Numbered from the stretch's first letter, positions 9,283 to 17,483 are shown. The stretch: DNA of 64,000 nucleotides from Paenisporosarcina indica (GCF_001939075.1 NZ_MPTA01000001.1:62001-126000); one strand, 5' to 3'. Notes: generated by a model from the letters alone, not told the origin. Numbers and translations are program-made.

Positions 9283-9732
9283 CTGCCCATTTCCCCTTTT
9301 ATACTTTTTTTATATTTTTTGTAATATTCATTAAATATCTTGCCTTTGATATATTAACATATAAATTGTAAAATATTAGAACTATTTCATTACCAGCTTC
9401 ACTTTTATTTTGTTCATCTACAAAATTTAAATAATCACACAAAAATTAGCACCGCTAAATGCGATGCATATTTGCTTTCTTTTTTAATTACTGTTAGTGG
9501 CTCGCTTTCGAGTTTTGCACTTCAGAAGAGTTTATCATTGACCTCTTTGGTAGGGTGGATTTTATCCTGACATAACACGAGATTCTGATATATTTCCACT
9601 TCATATACATAAATTAGGAATGAAATGGCTTACAAAAATTTAATAGTAAGAAATGTCTAATATCTTATTTACAAACAATTAAATTAGTGAGTATTCTAGT
9701 AAATAATCAGATAGAGGAAGGGGAATGAAATT
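9283..9732. other. Gene-free AT-rich spacer between divergent genes
   Basis: About 450 bases separate the methyltransferase start from the next gene on the plus strand. I found no convincing open frame, hairpin with T-run or repeat. It must contain the promoters of both flanking genes, but no box stands out clearly in the AT-rich background. Confidence 0.5.
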
Positions 9733-11031
9733 TTGACACAGTCATTTGATTTGGCATATACATTGCTTGCGGATTATGATTCTACATGGTCTAGAGATGG
9801 GATATCAGGGGAACGGATTGCACAAAGGCTAGGAAAGTTATCGACTATCGGACTAACTGCTCAAAACGGTGTGACTCGAGTTGGGTTCTCACCATTGGAG
9901 CAAAGAGCAAAAGAACTTGTGATGGAATGGATGAAGGAAGCAGGAATGACGGTTATGCAAGACGGTGCTGGAAACGTGGTGGGTCGTATCGAGGGACAGA
10001 ATCATGATGTGGCTGCAATTGCATCTGGTTCACACGTAGACAGTGTACCTGAAGGAGGCCATTTTGACGGACCGCTTGGTGTCATCGCTGCTCTTGAAGT
10101 CGTGGAAGCGTGGAAAGTGCAGGGAATTACTCCGGTAAAACCATATGAAGTATACATATTTACGGATGAAGAAGGAACTAGGTTTGACGGTGGAATGACA
10201 GGCAGTCGCATGATCACCGGCATCTTGGATATGGACAATCAAGTAACCTTAAAAGATGCGAACGGATTATCATTCGAAGAAGTCCTGGCGACAACAGGGA
10301 AAACGTTGGAAGGATTTTCGACGGCTACACGAGATAAATTAGGGATCGAGCGATTTATCGAAGTACATATTGAGCAAGGGAAAAAGTTGGAAAAAGCTAA
10401 CTTGCCAGTTGGAATTGTAAAGGGAATAGCAGGTCCTTCCTGGACAGAAATTATCTTTGAAGGGAAAGCTGGACATGCAGGAAATACACCAATGGACGAT
10501 CGACAAGATGCATTGACAGCTGCATCCGAATTGTTCTTGTATATTGAAAAAGCACCGACACTGGTTAATCGTACCAGCGTTGCAACGGTTGGGAAAATCC
10601 TCGTCGAACCGAATGGCTCAAACGTAATTCCAGGTAAAGTCACCTTGATAACGGATATTCGAGATATAGAAGCACATTCACGTGATCAAATCGTTTCAAA
10701 TGTTGTGAACAAAGCCCACGAAATTGGCAAGTCGCGAAATGTTCTAGTAACAACTTCTGAAAAAATGCGAACCCCACCAGTACCGATTGGTGAAGAGATG
10801 ACGGGAATCTTAAATCATGTATTTGATGAAATGAACATGGATAAAGAATATTTGGTGAGCGGTGCAGGGCATGACGCAATGATTTTTGGTGCACAAATCC
10901 CAGTAGCAATGATTTTTGCAAGAAGTAAAGACGGAGTCAGTCATAATCCTGCCGAATGGACAAGCCTAAATGACTGCACCATTAGTGCACACGTTTTGAA
11001 AAAAGCCATTGAACAGTGCATGAAGCTATAA
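9733..11031 (+). CDS. M20 family Zn-dependent hydrolase: N-carbamoyl-L-amino-acid hydrolase / allantoate amidohydrolase type
   Basis: A 432-residue enzyme of the hydantoinase/carbamoylase branch. Visible motifs are GSHVDSVPEGGHFDGPLGV near residue 98 with the metal His and Asp, TDEEGTRF near 137, EVHIEQGKKLE near 212, GKAGHAGNTPMDDRQDA near 248, and the late metal region GAGHDAM near 378. These enzymes cleave N-carbamoyl amino acids, ureidoglycolate/allantoate or beta-ureidopropionate and release ammonia and CO2. The start is TTG at 9733, since the nearby ATG at 9725 closes after three codons and GAGGAAGGGG is well placed. It stands alone with its own terminator, so context does not narrow the substrate. 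Confidence 0.9.
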   Translation: MTQSFDLAYTLLADYDSTWSRDGISGERIAQRLGKLSTIGLTAQNGVTRVGFSPLEQRAKELVMEWMKEAGMTVMQDGAGNVVGRIEGQNHDVAAIASGSHVDSVPEGGHFDGPLGVIAALEVVEAWKVQGITPVKPYEVYIFTDEEGTRFDGGMTGSRMITGILDMDNQVTLKDANGLSFEEVLATTGKTLEGFSTATRDKLGIERFIEVHIEQGKKLEKANLPVGIVKGIAGPSWTEIIFEGKAGHAGNTPMDDRQDALTAASELFLYIEKAPTLVNRTSVATVGKILVEPNGSNVIPGKVTLITDIRDIEAHSRDQIVSNVVNKAHEIGKSRNVLVTTSEKMRTPPVPIGEEMTGILNHVFDEMNMDKEYLVSGAGHDAMIFGAQIPVAMIFARSKDGVSHNPAEWTSLNDCTISAHVLKKAIEQCMKL

Positions 11032-11092
11032 GGAAGTGTTTTGAGGCCCTTTTGCCACTTTATCGTGAAGTGCCTGGCATTATCCAATTTAT

Positions 11093-11126
11093 AAAACCGT
11101 CCGGTGCATTTGCTCCGGGCGGTTTT
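11093..11126 (+). terminator. Hairpin terminator after the carbamoylase gene
   Basis: AAAACCG and CCGG pair with CCGG and CGGTTTT around a loop of about 10 bases (one mismatch). It sits about 60 bases after the carbamoylase stop and before the convergent gene, and its symmetry suggests use from both sides. Confidence 0.8.
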
Positions 11127-11193
11127 GATGGTTTAATATGCCATATTTCAAAAAGTACAAGTCATGTTGCATTTGATATTCAGCATGTAAAAA

Positions 11194-12048
11194 TCACCCA
11201 CGTTCTATCGGCATGGTGCAACATCTAAATGAACCCCCAGATTTAATAATCTCCGAGAAATCCACTTCAATAATCTCATACCCTTCAGCTCGCATTTTTT
11301 CATTAATATTTTTATTCATCGGTAAACTAAACACTTTTTTATTTCCTATAGAAAGGACATTTGTGCCCATCGTAAATTGTTCTTCTGGACTCACTTCAAT
11401 TAAGTGATAACGTGTAGCCAGCATTTTTACCGTTTCGGCACTAAGGGCTTGCGGGAAAATCAGGGCATCTGTGGGGGAAAGAATATTAAAGATACAATCT
11501 AAATGTAAATATTTTGGGTCAAATGGAATCTGAATAAGTTCATAGTCTGGCAAATCAGTTTGTAGATGTGAAATGGCATGTTTACTTGTCCGATCACCTA
11601 ATCCAACAAAGATGGTGTTTCCATCGATAATAACGTCGCCACCCTCAATATAATGTTCCGATAATTTTTCGAAAGGTAAGTGGTGCGTGTCTAACCATTT
11701 CTCTAAGATTGTTTCTTCCCCTCGGCGAATTGAACTGGCCATTTCAGCCACAAATGTTTGATTGCCTAGAGTAAAGCCAATGTCCCTTGTGAAAACTTGT
11801 TCAGGATACGTTTCATTCGCAGATAAAGAAATAACCTCGATCCCTTGTGAACGCATTTTTTCAACAAATTCCTGATGTTGATTTAAAGCACGATCAACAT
11901 TGATATTTTGATCAATAAATTGTTTTTGACAATCATTAATAACTTCATCAATCGACATAAATTGTGGTTCACATACGATTACTTTACGTAAGATATCATA
12001 TTCACTGTGACAACTTGTTTCAAATACATCTATACTTTCTTGGTTCAT
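11194..12048 (-). CDS. Dimethylarginine dimethylaminohydrolase / arginine deiminase-family protein (YkgA-like)
   Basis: A 284-residue protein of the guanidine-modifying (pentein) superfamily. It shows FTRDIGFTLGN near residue 88, EGGDVIIDGNTIFVGLGDRTS near 137, the His block KYLHLDCIFNIL near 180, and the catalytic-Cys region GGSFRCCTMPIE near the C-terminus. Family members hydrolyse the guanidinium of arginine or methylarginine to citrulline, and the length matches B. subtilis YkgA. The ATG at 12048 is preceded by ATGGAGGAAAAACG. A sigma-B-like promoter lies upstream and the gene is divergent from a YqcI/YcgG-type gene. Two adjacent Cys occur at the active-site position; the exact substrate is not readable. 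Confidence 0.85.
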   Translation of the reverse strand: MNQESIDVFETSCHSEYDILRKVIVCEPQFMSIDEVINDCQKQFIDQNINVDRALNQHQEFVEKMRSQGIEVISLSANETYPEQVFTRDIGFTLGNQTFVAEMASSIRRGEETILEKWLDTHHLPFEKLSEHYIEGGDVIIDGNTIFVGLGDRTSKHAISHLQTDLPDYELIQIPFDPKYLHLDCIFNILSPTDALIFPQALSAETVKMLATRYHLIEVSPEEQFTMGTNVLSIGNKKVFSLPMNKNINEKMRAEGYEIIEVDFSEIIKSGGSFRCCTMPIERG

Positions 12049-12086
12049 CGTTTTTCCTCCATGGGATATGTATTGTTTCTCATGTT

Positions 12087-12111
12087 ATTCCCGATTTCTC
12101 AAATATTTAAC
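12087..12111 (-). promoter_or_regulatory. Sigma-B-like promoter for the dimethylarginine-hydrolase-like gene
   Basis: Read on the minus strand, GTTAAA at the -35 position is followed after 13 bases by GGGAAT. The Bacillus sigma-B consensus is GTTTAA, 12-15 bases, GGGTAT. It lies about 40 bases before the ATG. It is a pattern match only. Confidence 0.5.
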
Positions 12112-12144
12112 ATGAAAAGTAAATATTTAAATGTGACAACGTTT

Positions 12145-12170
12145 GTTTTGAAAGACTTTGTAATGGGTAG
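12145..12170 (+). promoter_or_regulatory. Sigma-B-like promoter for the YqcI/YcgG gene
   Basis: GTTTTG is followed after 14 bases by GGGTAG, about 45 bases before the ATG at 12215. Together with the opposite-facing box at 12087-12111 this gives a divergent promoter pair in a 166-base spacer. Confidence 0.45.
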
Positions 12171-12214
12171 TTCGTTAGTACATGTGAAAAAAAATGTTCG
12201 GTGGAGGAGATTTC

Positions 12215-12946
12215 ATGTTAACGAAACAACAAGCATTATTAACGAAAGACGATTTTTCAACTAGAACGGATTTACCCGAATGGTTACTTCATGAATATCA
12301 AACATTTCATCAAACAGTGACCGATAAAACATTTCCTTGTTATTTCGGAATGAGTGGAGAGTTAAAAGGGGAATTACGTTACGGCTATATCCTGCAAGAT
12401 GACTGGACTAATCTACCGAAAATCATCGAAGGGTTTCTCGACTTATTTAAAGAACCAAAACATAAACGACATGGATTATTTGTTTTTGTTGAACCATTTG
12501 AAGTTGAAGGGAATTTAGAACAATATCGCAAACAGTTTTGGGATATCTTACAGTATTTACACGAAGTAGATCCGATTGAATGGCCAACTGAAGCACCTCG
12601 TGATCCAAATCACCATCTTTGGGACTTCCGTTTTAAAGGGGAACCCATTTTCGTATTTGGCAATGCCCCAGCTTATAAGCAAAGGAAGACACGTCATTTA
12701 GGAAATTCAATGGTTCTTGGATTCCAACCTAGAAAAATATTTCAAGGACTTGAAGGCACGGAAAAGGGAGGAATAATGTCACGCGATAAAGTGCGCGAAC
12801 GAGTAGAAGCTTGGGATCAATTGCCGAAACATCCAGATATAAGCCATTTTGGTGATCCAAATCATAATGAGTGGAAACAATTCTTTATTGGTGATGATAT
12901 TGAGCCAATAAAAGGGAAGTGTCCATTTAGTCATAAATCAATGTAA
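12215..12946 (+). CDS. YqcI/YcgG family protein (GntA-related, possible heme-dependent N-hydroxylase)
   Basis: A 243-residue protein with the family's conserved blocks: FPCYFGMSGELKGELRYGYI near residue 35, IEWPTEAPRDPNHHLWDF near 124, NAPAYKQRKTRHLGNSMVLG near 150, and the C-terminal HNEWKQFFIGDD followed by CPF near the end. For years the family had no function. Related proteins such as GntA are now known as heme-dependent hydroxylases that act on guanidine-bearing amino acids. The ATG at 12215 is preferred to an in-frame ATG 21 bases upstream because GGTGGAGGAG precedes it. The divergent neighbour is a guanidine hydrolase, which fits a joint role on arginine-like substrates, but this is inference. 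Confidence 0.8.
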   Translation: MLTKQQALLTKDDFSTRTDLPEWLLHEYQTFHQTVTDKTFPCYFGMSGELKGELRYGYILQDDWTNLPKIIEGFLDLFKEPKHKRHGLFVFVEPFEVEGNLEQYRKQFWDILQYLHEVDPIEWPTEAPRDPNHHLWDFRFKGEPIFVFGNAPAYKQRKTRHLGNSMVLGFQPRKIFQGLEGTEKGGIMSRDKVRERVEAWDQLPKHPDISHFGDPNHNEWKQFFIGDDIEPIKGKCPFSHKSM

Positions 12947-12953
12947 AAAGCAG

Positions 12954-12981
12954 ACCACAATTCATTGAGTTGTGGTTTTTA
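12954..12981 (+). terminator. Terminator after the YqcI/YcgG gene
   Basis: A 7-bp stem, ACCACAA/TTGTGGT, with a 9-base loop is followed by T residues, eight bases after the stop codon. Confidence 0.8.
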
Positions 12982-13032
12982 TGCGGGATTGTAATGGAAA
13001 ATATTGGGCGAAACCGAATGAGTAACAGTTAT

Positions 13033-13116
13033 TGCCAATTAAAATTAGAATAATGCCGATTAAAATTCAATCCATGCCGATTAAATCACGGTTGATGCCG
13101 ATTTAAAAAATTTTAA
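13033..13116. repeat. 21-bp-period intergenic array A (core TGCCGATTAAA)
   Basis: The core TGCC(G/A)ATT begins at 13033, 13054, 13075 and 13096, exactly 21 bases apart each time, and a decayed fifth core in the same phase can be seen at 13012. The core is conserved over about 11 bases and the other 10 bases of each unit differ. It lies between the YqcI/YcgG terminator and the SEC-C gene and is not part of any convincing reading frame. Two further arrays with other cores and the same period lie at 30.9 and 58.3 kb. Confidence 0.9.
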
Positions 13117-13282
13117 AGAGGAATAGCCCACTCACACAAGATATACCTTCCACATTGTCCTGCAACGACAAAATGTCTGTTGTTTCTCTTACGTTTGTCC
13201 CACGTCCTTCGCCCCCTATAAACGAGACTCAATGCATGTTACACTAGAGTGTAGACTTTTTAAATATAAGGACGTGTTTTAA

Positions 13283-14278
13283 ATGGTAGGACGAAATGAC
13301 CCGTGTCCATGTGGCAGCGGAAAGAAATATAAGAAATGTTGCGAGCGAAAAGAAGCGGTCTCTGTCGAAGATGTTCGTTCAGAAGAGTTAGATCGTTTAT
13401 TGCAATCATTTTATGATGAATATCCAGAACGAAAAGATTACTCTGCACTATTAAGTGTAATGGATGATTGGAAATTCAAGTTACAACAATTCTTGGACGA
13501 AGAAATGATAGAAGCAATTGCAATAGATGAATTCTTCTTCCATCAAAAACCTGACATTTGGTTGAAATATATCGAAAAGCAACAGAAAAAAACAGTTCGC
13601 CCAGCAGTGGTCAAGGTATTGGAACAATGGAAAACACCTACTGTCCTACTTGGTGAAGTAATGGAAATCGAACAGGATTATATGTTGGTCAAAGATATCC
13701 TAACGAACGAACTACTTCATTTGAAACGGGAAAGTGAAAAGCCAGTACCTGTTGGCGTTCATCTCTTCTGCTTCATCTTGCCAGATATCAGCCTAAAAGA
13801 TCTACACTATTTGGCTGTTTCAAGTTTGATCTTTATTCCATTAGATCATCGTGACGTGATGAAGACTTATGCAAAAAACAACGCTGTCGCTAATAAAGAA
13901 GAAGCAGCGGATTTCTTGAAAAACCATTTTATAGAGTTCTGGGAACTTCTCGGATCGAATGGCTATGGTGGGGGGGAATTTACAGATTTTGAAGCGGGGA
14001 TTTTGCTCGAAATCATGGACCGTCTGGAAAAACAAAATCGTAATCCGAAACGACTAGTAAACATTGTTGAAGACTACTTGGTCGTTAACCAGCCTAATGC
14101 ACGAAAAGAAGCAGCTGTTGCTGCGGGTGCCATTCGATTTGGTCAAGAACACCAGTTATTTGATGGACCATACTGGAGTTTCAAAGAAATCGCGGAATGG
14201 TACGGAGTGTCCACTCATTCATTGAATAAGTATTACAAAGACATTAATGAGTTTTATTTAACAGCAGCTGTAAAATAA
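13283..14278 (+). CDS. SEC-C metal-binding motif protein
   Basis: A 331-residue protein that opens with a complete SEC-C zinc motif, NDPCPCGSGKKYKKCCE (residues 5-21), placed at the N-terminus rather than the C-terminus as in SecA. The remainder is soluble, acidic and mostly helical, with a possible helix-turn-helix near the end (FKEIAEWYGVSTHSLNKYYK, residues about 298-317). SEC-C is a small zinc-binding module that can contact ribosomes, SecB or RNA. Stand-alone SEC-C proteins are mostly uncharacterised. It is monocistronic, with AAGGACG upstream and its own terminator. No more specific role can be given. Confidence 0.75.
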   Translation: MVGRNDPCPCGSGKKYKKCCERKEAVSVEDVRSEELDRLLQSFYDEYPERKDYSALLSVMDDWKFKLQQFLDEEMIEAIAIDEFFFHQKPDIWLKYIEKQQKKTVRPAVVKVLEQWKTPTVLLGEVMEIEQDYMLVKDILTNELLHLKRESEKPVPVGVHLFCFILPDISLKDLHYLAVSSLIFIPLDHRDVMKTYAKNNAVANKEEAADFLKNHFIEFWELLGSNGYGGGEFTDFEAGILLEIMDRLEKQNRNPKRLVNIVEDYLVVNQPNARKEAAVAAGAIRFGQEHQLFDGPYWSFKEIAEWYGVSTHSLNKYYKDINEFYLTAAVK

Positions 14279-14287
14279 ACTATTTAG

Positions 14288-14318
14288 CCCGTCGGAGATG
14301 TAATTCCGTCGGGTTTTT
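14288..14318 (+). terminator. Terminator after the SEC-C gene
   Basis: The stem CCCGTCGGA/TCCGTCGGG (one internal mismatch) with an 8-base loop is followed by TTTTT, ten bases after the stop codon. Confidence 0.85.
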
Positions 14319-14363
14319 CATTTTTATAAAGTAATCTCTTACGATTTTGTATTGCTACTTCTA

Positions 14364-14393
14364 TAGACAAGTAATAGTAATTTAATGTATGAT
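14364..14393 (+). promoter_or_regulatory. Sigma-A-like promoter for the excalibur protein
   Basis: TAGACA, an 18-base spacer and TATGAT occur 34 bases before the start codon. The boxes are close to TTGACA/TATAAT. Confidence 0.5.
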
Positions 14394-14426
14394 ATTGGAA
14401 ATTACTGTTGATGGAGGAATTATTTG

Positions 14427-14696
14427 ATGAAAAAGGGAATTGCAATGCTTCTAATAATAAGTCTGGTATGTGGATATGTTGGGTCAACACAAGTGGAAGC
14501 GACGCCTAAAGTAAACCTGAAGACTTATAAAAATTGTACTGAAATAAACAAGGTTTATCCTGGCGGGATTTCTCGTGCTTCAAATGTAAAAAATGTAGGT
14601 GGAGCTACAAAGCATAAACCATTTGTGAATTTGAAGTTGTACGATTTAAACAAGAAAAGTGATCGTGACAAAGATTTCATCGCTTGTGAACGATAA
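14427..14696 (+). CDS. Small secreted excalibur-domain protein
   Basis: An 89-residue protein with a signal peptide (MKKGIAMLLIISLVCGYVGS, cleavage probably near QVEA). The mature part is one excalibur calcium-binding domain: NCTEINKVYPGGI near residue 33, and the calcium motif DRDKDFIACE at the C-terminus with its paired Cys. Excalibur domains often accompany surface nucleases; here the domain is alone. GATGGAGGAA precedes the ATG at 14427, which is preferred to the adjacent upstream TTG. It is probably extracellular with a calcium-dependent fold; its biological role is unknown. Confidence 0.85.
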   Translation: MKKGIAMLLIISLVCGYVGSTQVEATPKVNLKTYKNCTEINKVYPGGISRASNVKNVGGATKHKPFVNLKLYDLNKKSDRDKDFIACER

Positions 14697-14711
14697 GAAA
14701 GAAAAAACAGA

Positions 14712-14744
14712 GAAAGCCCATCGACTCAAAATCGATGGGCTTTC
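14712..14744. terminator. Bidirectional terminator
   Basis: A perfect 13-bp stem, GAAAGCCCATCGA with its complement, around a 7-base loop lies between the convergent excalibur and SDR genes, five bases from the SDR stop codon. A-rich sequence on one side and T residues on the other suit both directions. Confidence 0.85.
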
Positions 14745-14749
14745 CTGAT

Positions 14750-15625
14750 TTACGAAGTAATGAAATCTCCACCATTCACATGAAGGGTCTGTCCGATCAT
14801 GTAACTTGAATCCGTGGAGGCTAAAAATACATAGGCTGGGGCGTTCTCAGCTGGTTGTCCACGTCTCTTCATAGGTGTGTCATCCCCGGCTTTTGCCACC
14901 TCTTCTTTATCAAATGTAGCCGGAATAAGTGGCGTCCAGATTGGACCAGGTGCAACGGCATTGACGCGAATGCCTTTTTCAACTAAGTTCAATGCTAAAG
15001 ATCGTGTGAATGTCGTGATGGCACCTTTGGTTGCAGAGTAATCGATTAAATGTGGCGATCCTCTATAAGCAGTAACAGACGACGTATTGATAATTGCATC
15101 TTCTTTGGATAAATGAGGGAGGGCAGCTTGCGTTAAGTAAAACATTGAGAAAATATTAGTTGAAAAAGTTTCCTGTAATTGATCCGGTGTAATCTTCAAA
15201 AAATCCTCCGTAGGAAATTGTTTACCCGCATTATTCACCAATATATTTAATTGACCAAACTCCGTAATTACTTGGTCTATCACATCGTGACAGTTTTCAT
15301 CATCGCTTAGATCCGTTGCGATATGTAAGGCTTTCCCTCCATATGCTTCAATTAACTTTACTGTTTTTTCAGCGTCACTGTGTTCGTCTAAGTAGGCAAT
15401 GGCAATATTTGCACCCTCCTTAGCATATGCGATAGCAACTGCACGACCAATTCCGCTGTCGCCACCCGTGATCAGTGCAACTTTTCCTGCTAATTTACCA
15501 GAACCTTTGTAGTTTTCATCATCATAAATAGGTTCCGGGTCCATCTTCGATTCAATACCGGGTTGTTGTTCCTGTGTTTGTCCTTTGATTTCTTGATGAA
15601 TTTTTTCATATTTATCTTTTGTCAT
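14750..15625 (-). CDS. SDR-family oxidoreductase, general stress protein 39 (YdaD) type
   Basis: A 291-residue short-chain dehydrogenase with an N-terminal extension (residues 1-45) typical of the GSP39/YhxC group, then the NAD(P) motif TGGDSGIGRA near residue 54, NNAG near 130, catalytic Ser in TSSVTAY near 183, the YSATKGA catalytic Tyr/Lys near 196, and the C-terminal GGDFITS. These enzymes reduce or oxidise alcohol and carbonyl groups; the physiological substrate is unknown. AGGAGGTAGATTTAGATT precedes the ATG. A sigma-B-like promoter upstream agrees with the stress role known for GSP39 in Bacillus. Confidence 0.9.
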   Translation of the reverse strand: MTKDKYEKIHQEIKGQTQEQQPGIESKMDPEPIYDDENYKGSGKLAGKVALITGGDSGIGRAVAIAYAKEGANIAIAYLDEHSDAEKTVKLIEAYGGKALHIATDLSDDENCHDVIDQVITEFGQLNILVNNAGKQFPTEDFLKITPDQLQETFSTNIFSMFYLTQAALPHLSKEDAIINTSSVTAYRGSPHLIDYSATKGAITTFTRSLALNLVEKGIRVNAVAPGPIWTPLIPATFDKEEVAKAGDDTPMKRRGQPAENAPAYVFLASTDSSYMIGQTLHVNGGDFITS

Positions 15626-15664
15626 AATCTAAATCTACCTCCTAATATTCTTCATACATCAGTT

Positions 15665-15689
15665 ATTCCCTTCATTAGTCGATTCAAAC
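15665..15689 (-). promoter_or_regulatory. Sigma-B-like promoter for the SDR stress gene
   Basis: On the minus strand GTTTGA, 13 bases, GGGAAT, about 40 bases before the SDR start codon. GSP39 is a known sigma-B target in B. subtilis, which strengthens this match. Confidence 0.6.
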
Positions 15690-15690
15690 G

Positions 15691-15727
15691 AAAAAGAAAA
15701 GTTACCACGAGGGTAACTTTTCTTTTT
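15691..15727 (-). terminator. Terminator of the collagen-like gene
   Basis: The stem AAAAGTTACC/GGTAACTTTT with a 5-base loop is flanked by A-rich and T-rich tails, and it begins at the stop codon of the collagen-like gene. Confidence 0.85.
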
Positions 15728-16874
15728 AATCTAATTTTTTTATTGTAATAGCAGCATTTACGATTGTGTGTTTACAACAATCAGAGGAGGGTAAGATGAG
15801 GTGTTCAGGGCCGTACGCCTCGATTCTAAGCGTTAAATCGGTATATGCTTGGATGCGAATAATCATATTCCCTACGTTTGGTGAATTTCCGCATGATTGA
15901 CTATATGTGGTTCCTGCCAATTCATGATCATTATTTGCAAAAAGTGTAAGCCTGTTCGCTTGATCACTGGTTATTTGATAATAGATTTCGTAATCCCCTT
16001 CGTCTCGAATTGAGATAATCGAATCGCCCGGGGTGTGTTTGATTCCATCGGTCAGAATGCCATGATGGTCGAATGAAATATCTCCTTCTTCATCAAAACA
16101 TTGTTCTTCCGTATTGTAAATATATGCATACTGGGAAATACCACCTGCATCCCCCTTGGATCCTTTGAATCCCATATGACCACGAGGACCCCGCTCACCA
16201 CGGAGACCTGGAAATCCTTTAGGTCCTTGAGGGCCAGTATCGCCAGTATCCCCTTTAAAACCTTGGAATCCCATATATCCTCGAGGACCACGTTCACCCG
16301 GGATTCCTTGGGGACCCGTATTGCCAGAATCCCCTTTATCACCCGGGATTCCTTGAGGACCCGTATCCCCCTTGCAACCAGGTGGTCCTTCAGGTCCAGT
16401 TTGTCCTTCAGGTCCAGTTTGTCCTTTAGGACCCGTATCCCCCTTGCAACCAGGTGGTCCTTCAGGTCCAGGTGGTCCCTTAGGTCCAGTATCCCCCTTG
16501 CAACCGGGTGGTCCTTCAGGTCCAGGTGGTCCCTTAGGTCCAGTATCCCCCTTGCAACCGGGTGGTCCTTCAGGTCCAGGCGGTCCCTTAGGTCCACCAG
16601 TATCTCCCTTACATCCAGGTGGTCCCTTAGGTCCAGGTAGTCCTTGAGGTCCAGTATCCCCCTTACACCCAGGCGGCCCTTGTTCACCAGTTTCTCCAGG
16701 AATCCCTTGAGCACCTCTAGGTCCAGGTATTCCTCTAGCTCCTCGTGGACCAGCAGGACCTTTATCTCCAGGAGGACCCGAATCACCTTGAGGTCCAGGA
16801 AATCCCCTAAGTCCTCTTGAACAACGACAACCGTGATTATTTCCACATTTACTGCAATTATTTTTCTTATCCAT
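15726..16874 (-). CDS. Collagen-like Gly-X-Y repeat protein with BclA-like C-terminal domain
   Basis: A 382-residue protein. A short Cys-rich head ([12 protein letters not shown]) leads into about 75 Gly-X-Y triplets (residues about 20-248) rich in GPP, GPK and GDT, then a C-terminal globular domain of about 130 residues resembling the TNF/C1q-like knob of exosporium glycoproteins such as BclA. Six evenly spaced GCKGDTG blocks put cysteines inside the triple helix, which is unusual. One extra Gly breaks the triplet phase (GDTGGPK). The start at 16874 is chosen because AGAGAGGTGAT precedes it; an upstream ATG at 16907 lacks a site. It is likely a spore-surface or filament protein, which is inferred from family resemblance. 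Confidence 0.85.
   Translation of the reverse strand: MDKKNNCSKCGNNHGCRCSRGLRGFPGPQGDSGPPGDKGPAGPRGARGIPGPRGAQGIPGETGEQGPPGCKGDTGPQGLPGPKGPPGCKGDTGGPKGPPGPEGPPGCKGDTGPKGPPGPEGPPGCKGDTGPKGPPGPEGPPGCKGDTGPKGQTGPEGQTGPEGPPGCKGDTGPQGIPGDKGDSGNTGPQGIPGERGPRGYMGFQGFKGDTGDTGPQGPKGFPGLRGERGPRGHMGFKGSKGDAGGISQYAYIYNTEEQCFDEEGDISFDHHGILTDGIKHTPGDSIISIRDEGDYEIYYQITSDQANRLTLFANNDHELAGTTYSQSCGNSPNVGNMIIRIQAYTDLTLRIEAYGPEHLILPSSDCCKHTIVNAAITIKKLD
16435..16596 (-). repeat. Three tandem 54-bp units in the collagen-like gene
   Basis: Units beginning at 16435, 16489 and 16543 are almost identical and each encode 18 residues built on [18 protein letters not shown]. Such units change copy number by slippage, so the length of the collagen stalk should vary between strains. 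Confidence 0.9.
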
Positions 16875-17033
16875 TTTATCACCTCTCTTGACTATTAGCG
16901 TATTCACTAAGAATTAAGAGAGGTGGACATTTGTTTAGGGAGATGAAGTTAAGTTATGTGAAAGTAACAACGCTTGGGGGTAGGGGCATCGTTGAATTTC
17001 ATGAGATTTAGTGCTTTATTTTTAGAACCTCAC

Positions 17034-17483
17034 TTATCTGATTAGCGATTTTAAAAATTTCACTTCACCGTCTGCACGAAATTGTTCAATATAGCCTAGT
17101 TTGGTATGAGCAAAAAAGCTTCCTACATTAAAATCTTCCACATCTGAAGCGATTTGTTCGCATCCTAGTGCGATTGACCACTGCTCAACAGCTTGAACTA
17201 ATTGCTTTCCATGACCATTCAGTCGGAATTCTTCTTTAATAAACCAACCTTCAATATATCCAGCCCGTCCATAAGTGTTATGTGCATTTTGATGGATGGC
17301 TGCTTCAATAAATCCGACAGGTTGATAATTTTTGAGCAAAATAAATCCTTGAAGCGTTTGGGGGGAGTTCAGTTGCTCATTAATTTCTTCAGTATGTTTC
17401 TGTAAGGGACAATCCGGCCATAAATCTGCTCTCATTTCTATCCAACTAGGAATGTCATGTTTTGTCATTTTACGAATAATCAA
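17034..17483 (-). CDS. GNAT-family N-acetyltransferase, aminoglycoside 6'-N-acetyltransferase-like
   Basis: A 149-residue GNAT protein. The N-terminal WIEMRADLWPDCPLQKHTEEI resembles the LR..LWP....H..E signature of AAC(6') enzymes. YIEGWFIKEEFRLNGHGKQL near residue 78 is the acetyl-CoA motif A, and the end reads KLGYIEQFRADGEVKFLKSL. Acetyl-CoA-dependent N-acetylation of an amine is expected. Whether it touches aminoglycosides cannot be told, since many chromosomal relatives do not confer resistance. The start is TTG at 17483 with AAAGGATG upstream. The glycine-rich loop is slightly altered (RLNGHGK in place of RGxGxG/A). Confidence 0.8.
   Translation of the reverse strand: MIIRKMTKHDIPSWIEMRADLWPDCPLQKHTEEINEQLNSPQTLQGFILLKNYQPVGFIEAAIHQNAHNTYGRAGYIEGWFIKEEFRLNGHGKQLVQAVEQWSIALGCEQIASDVEDFNVGSFFAHTKLGYIEQFRADGEVKFLKSLIR

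Noticed and set aside
11016-11228. A 70-residue frame after the carbamoylase gene.
   Set aside because: It overlaps the carbamoylase end and crosses the terminator at 11093-11126; nothing recognisable is encoded.
16101-16647. Long plus-strand frames opposite the collagen-like gene (179 and 91 residues, rich in Pro, Gly, Ser and Arg).
   Set aside because: They are the complement of the Gly-X-Y repeats; the low-complexity composition keeps several frames open. No ribosome site or promoter supports them.
17034-17483. Calling the GNAT protein an aminoglycoside resistance enzyme.
   Set aside because: The resemblance to AAC(6') is real, but chromosomal GNAT proteins of this type often have other substrates and no resistance context is present.
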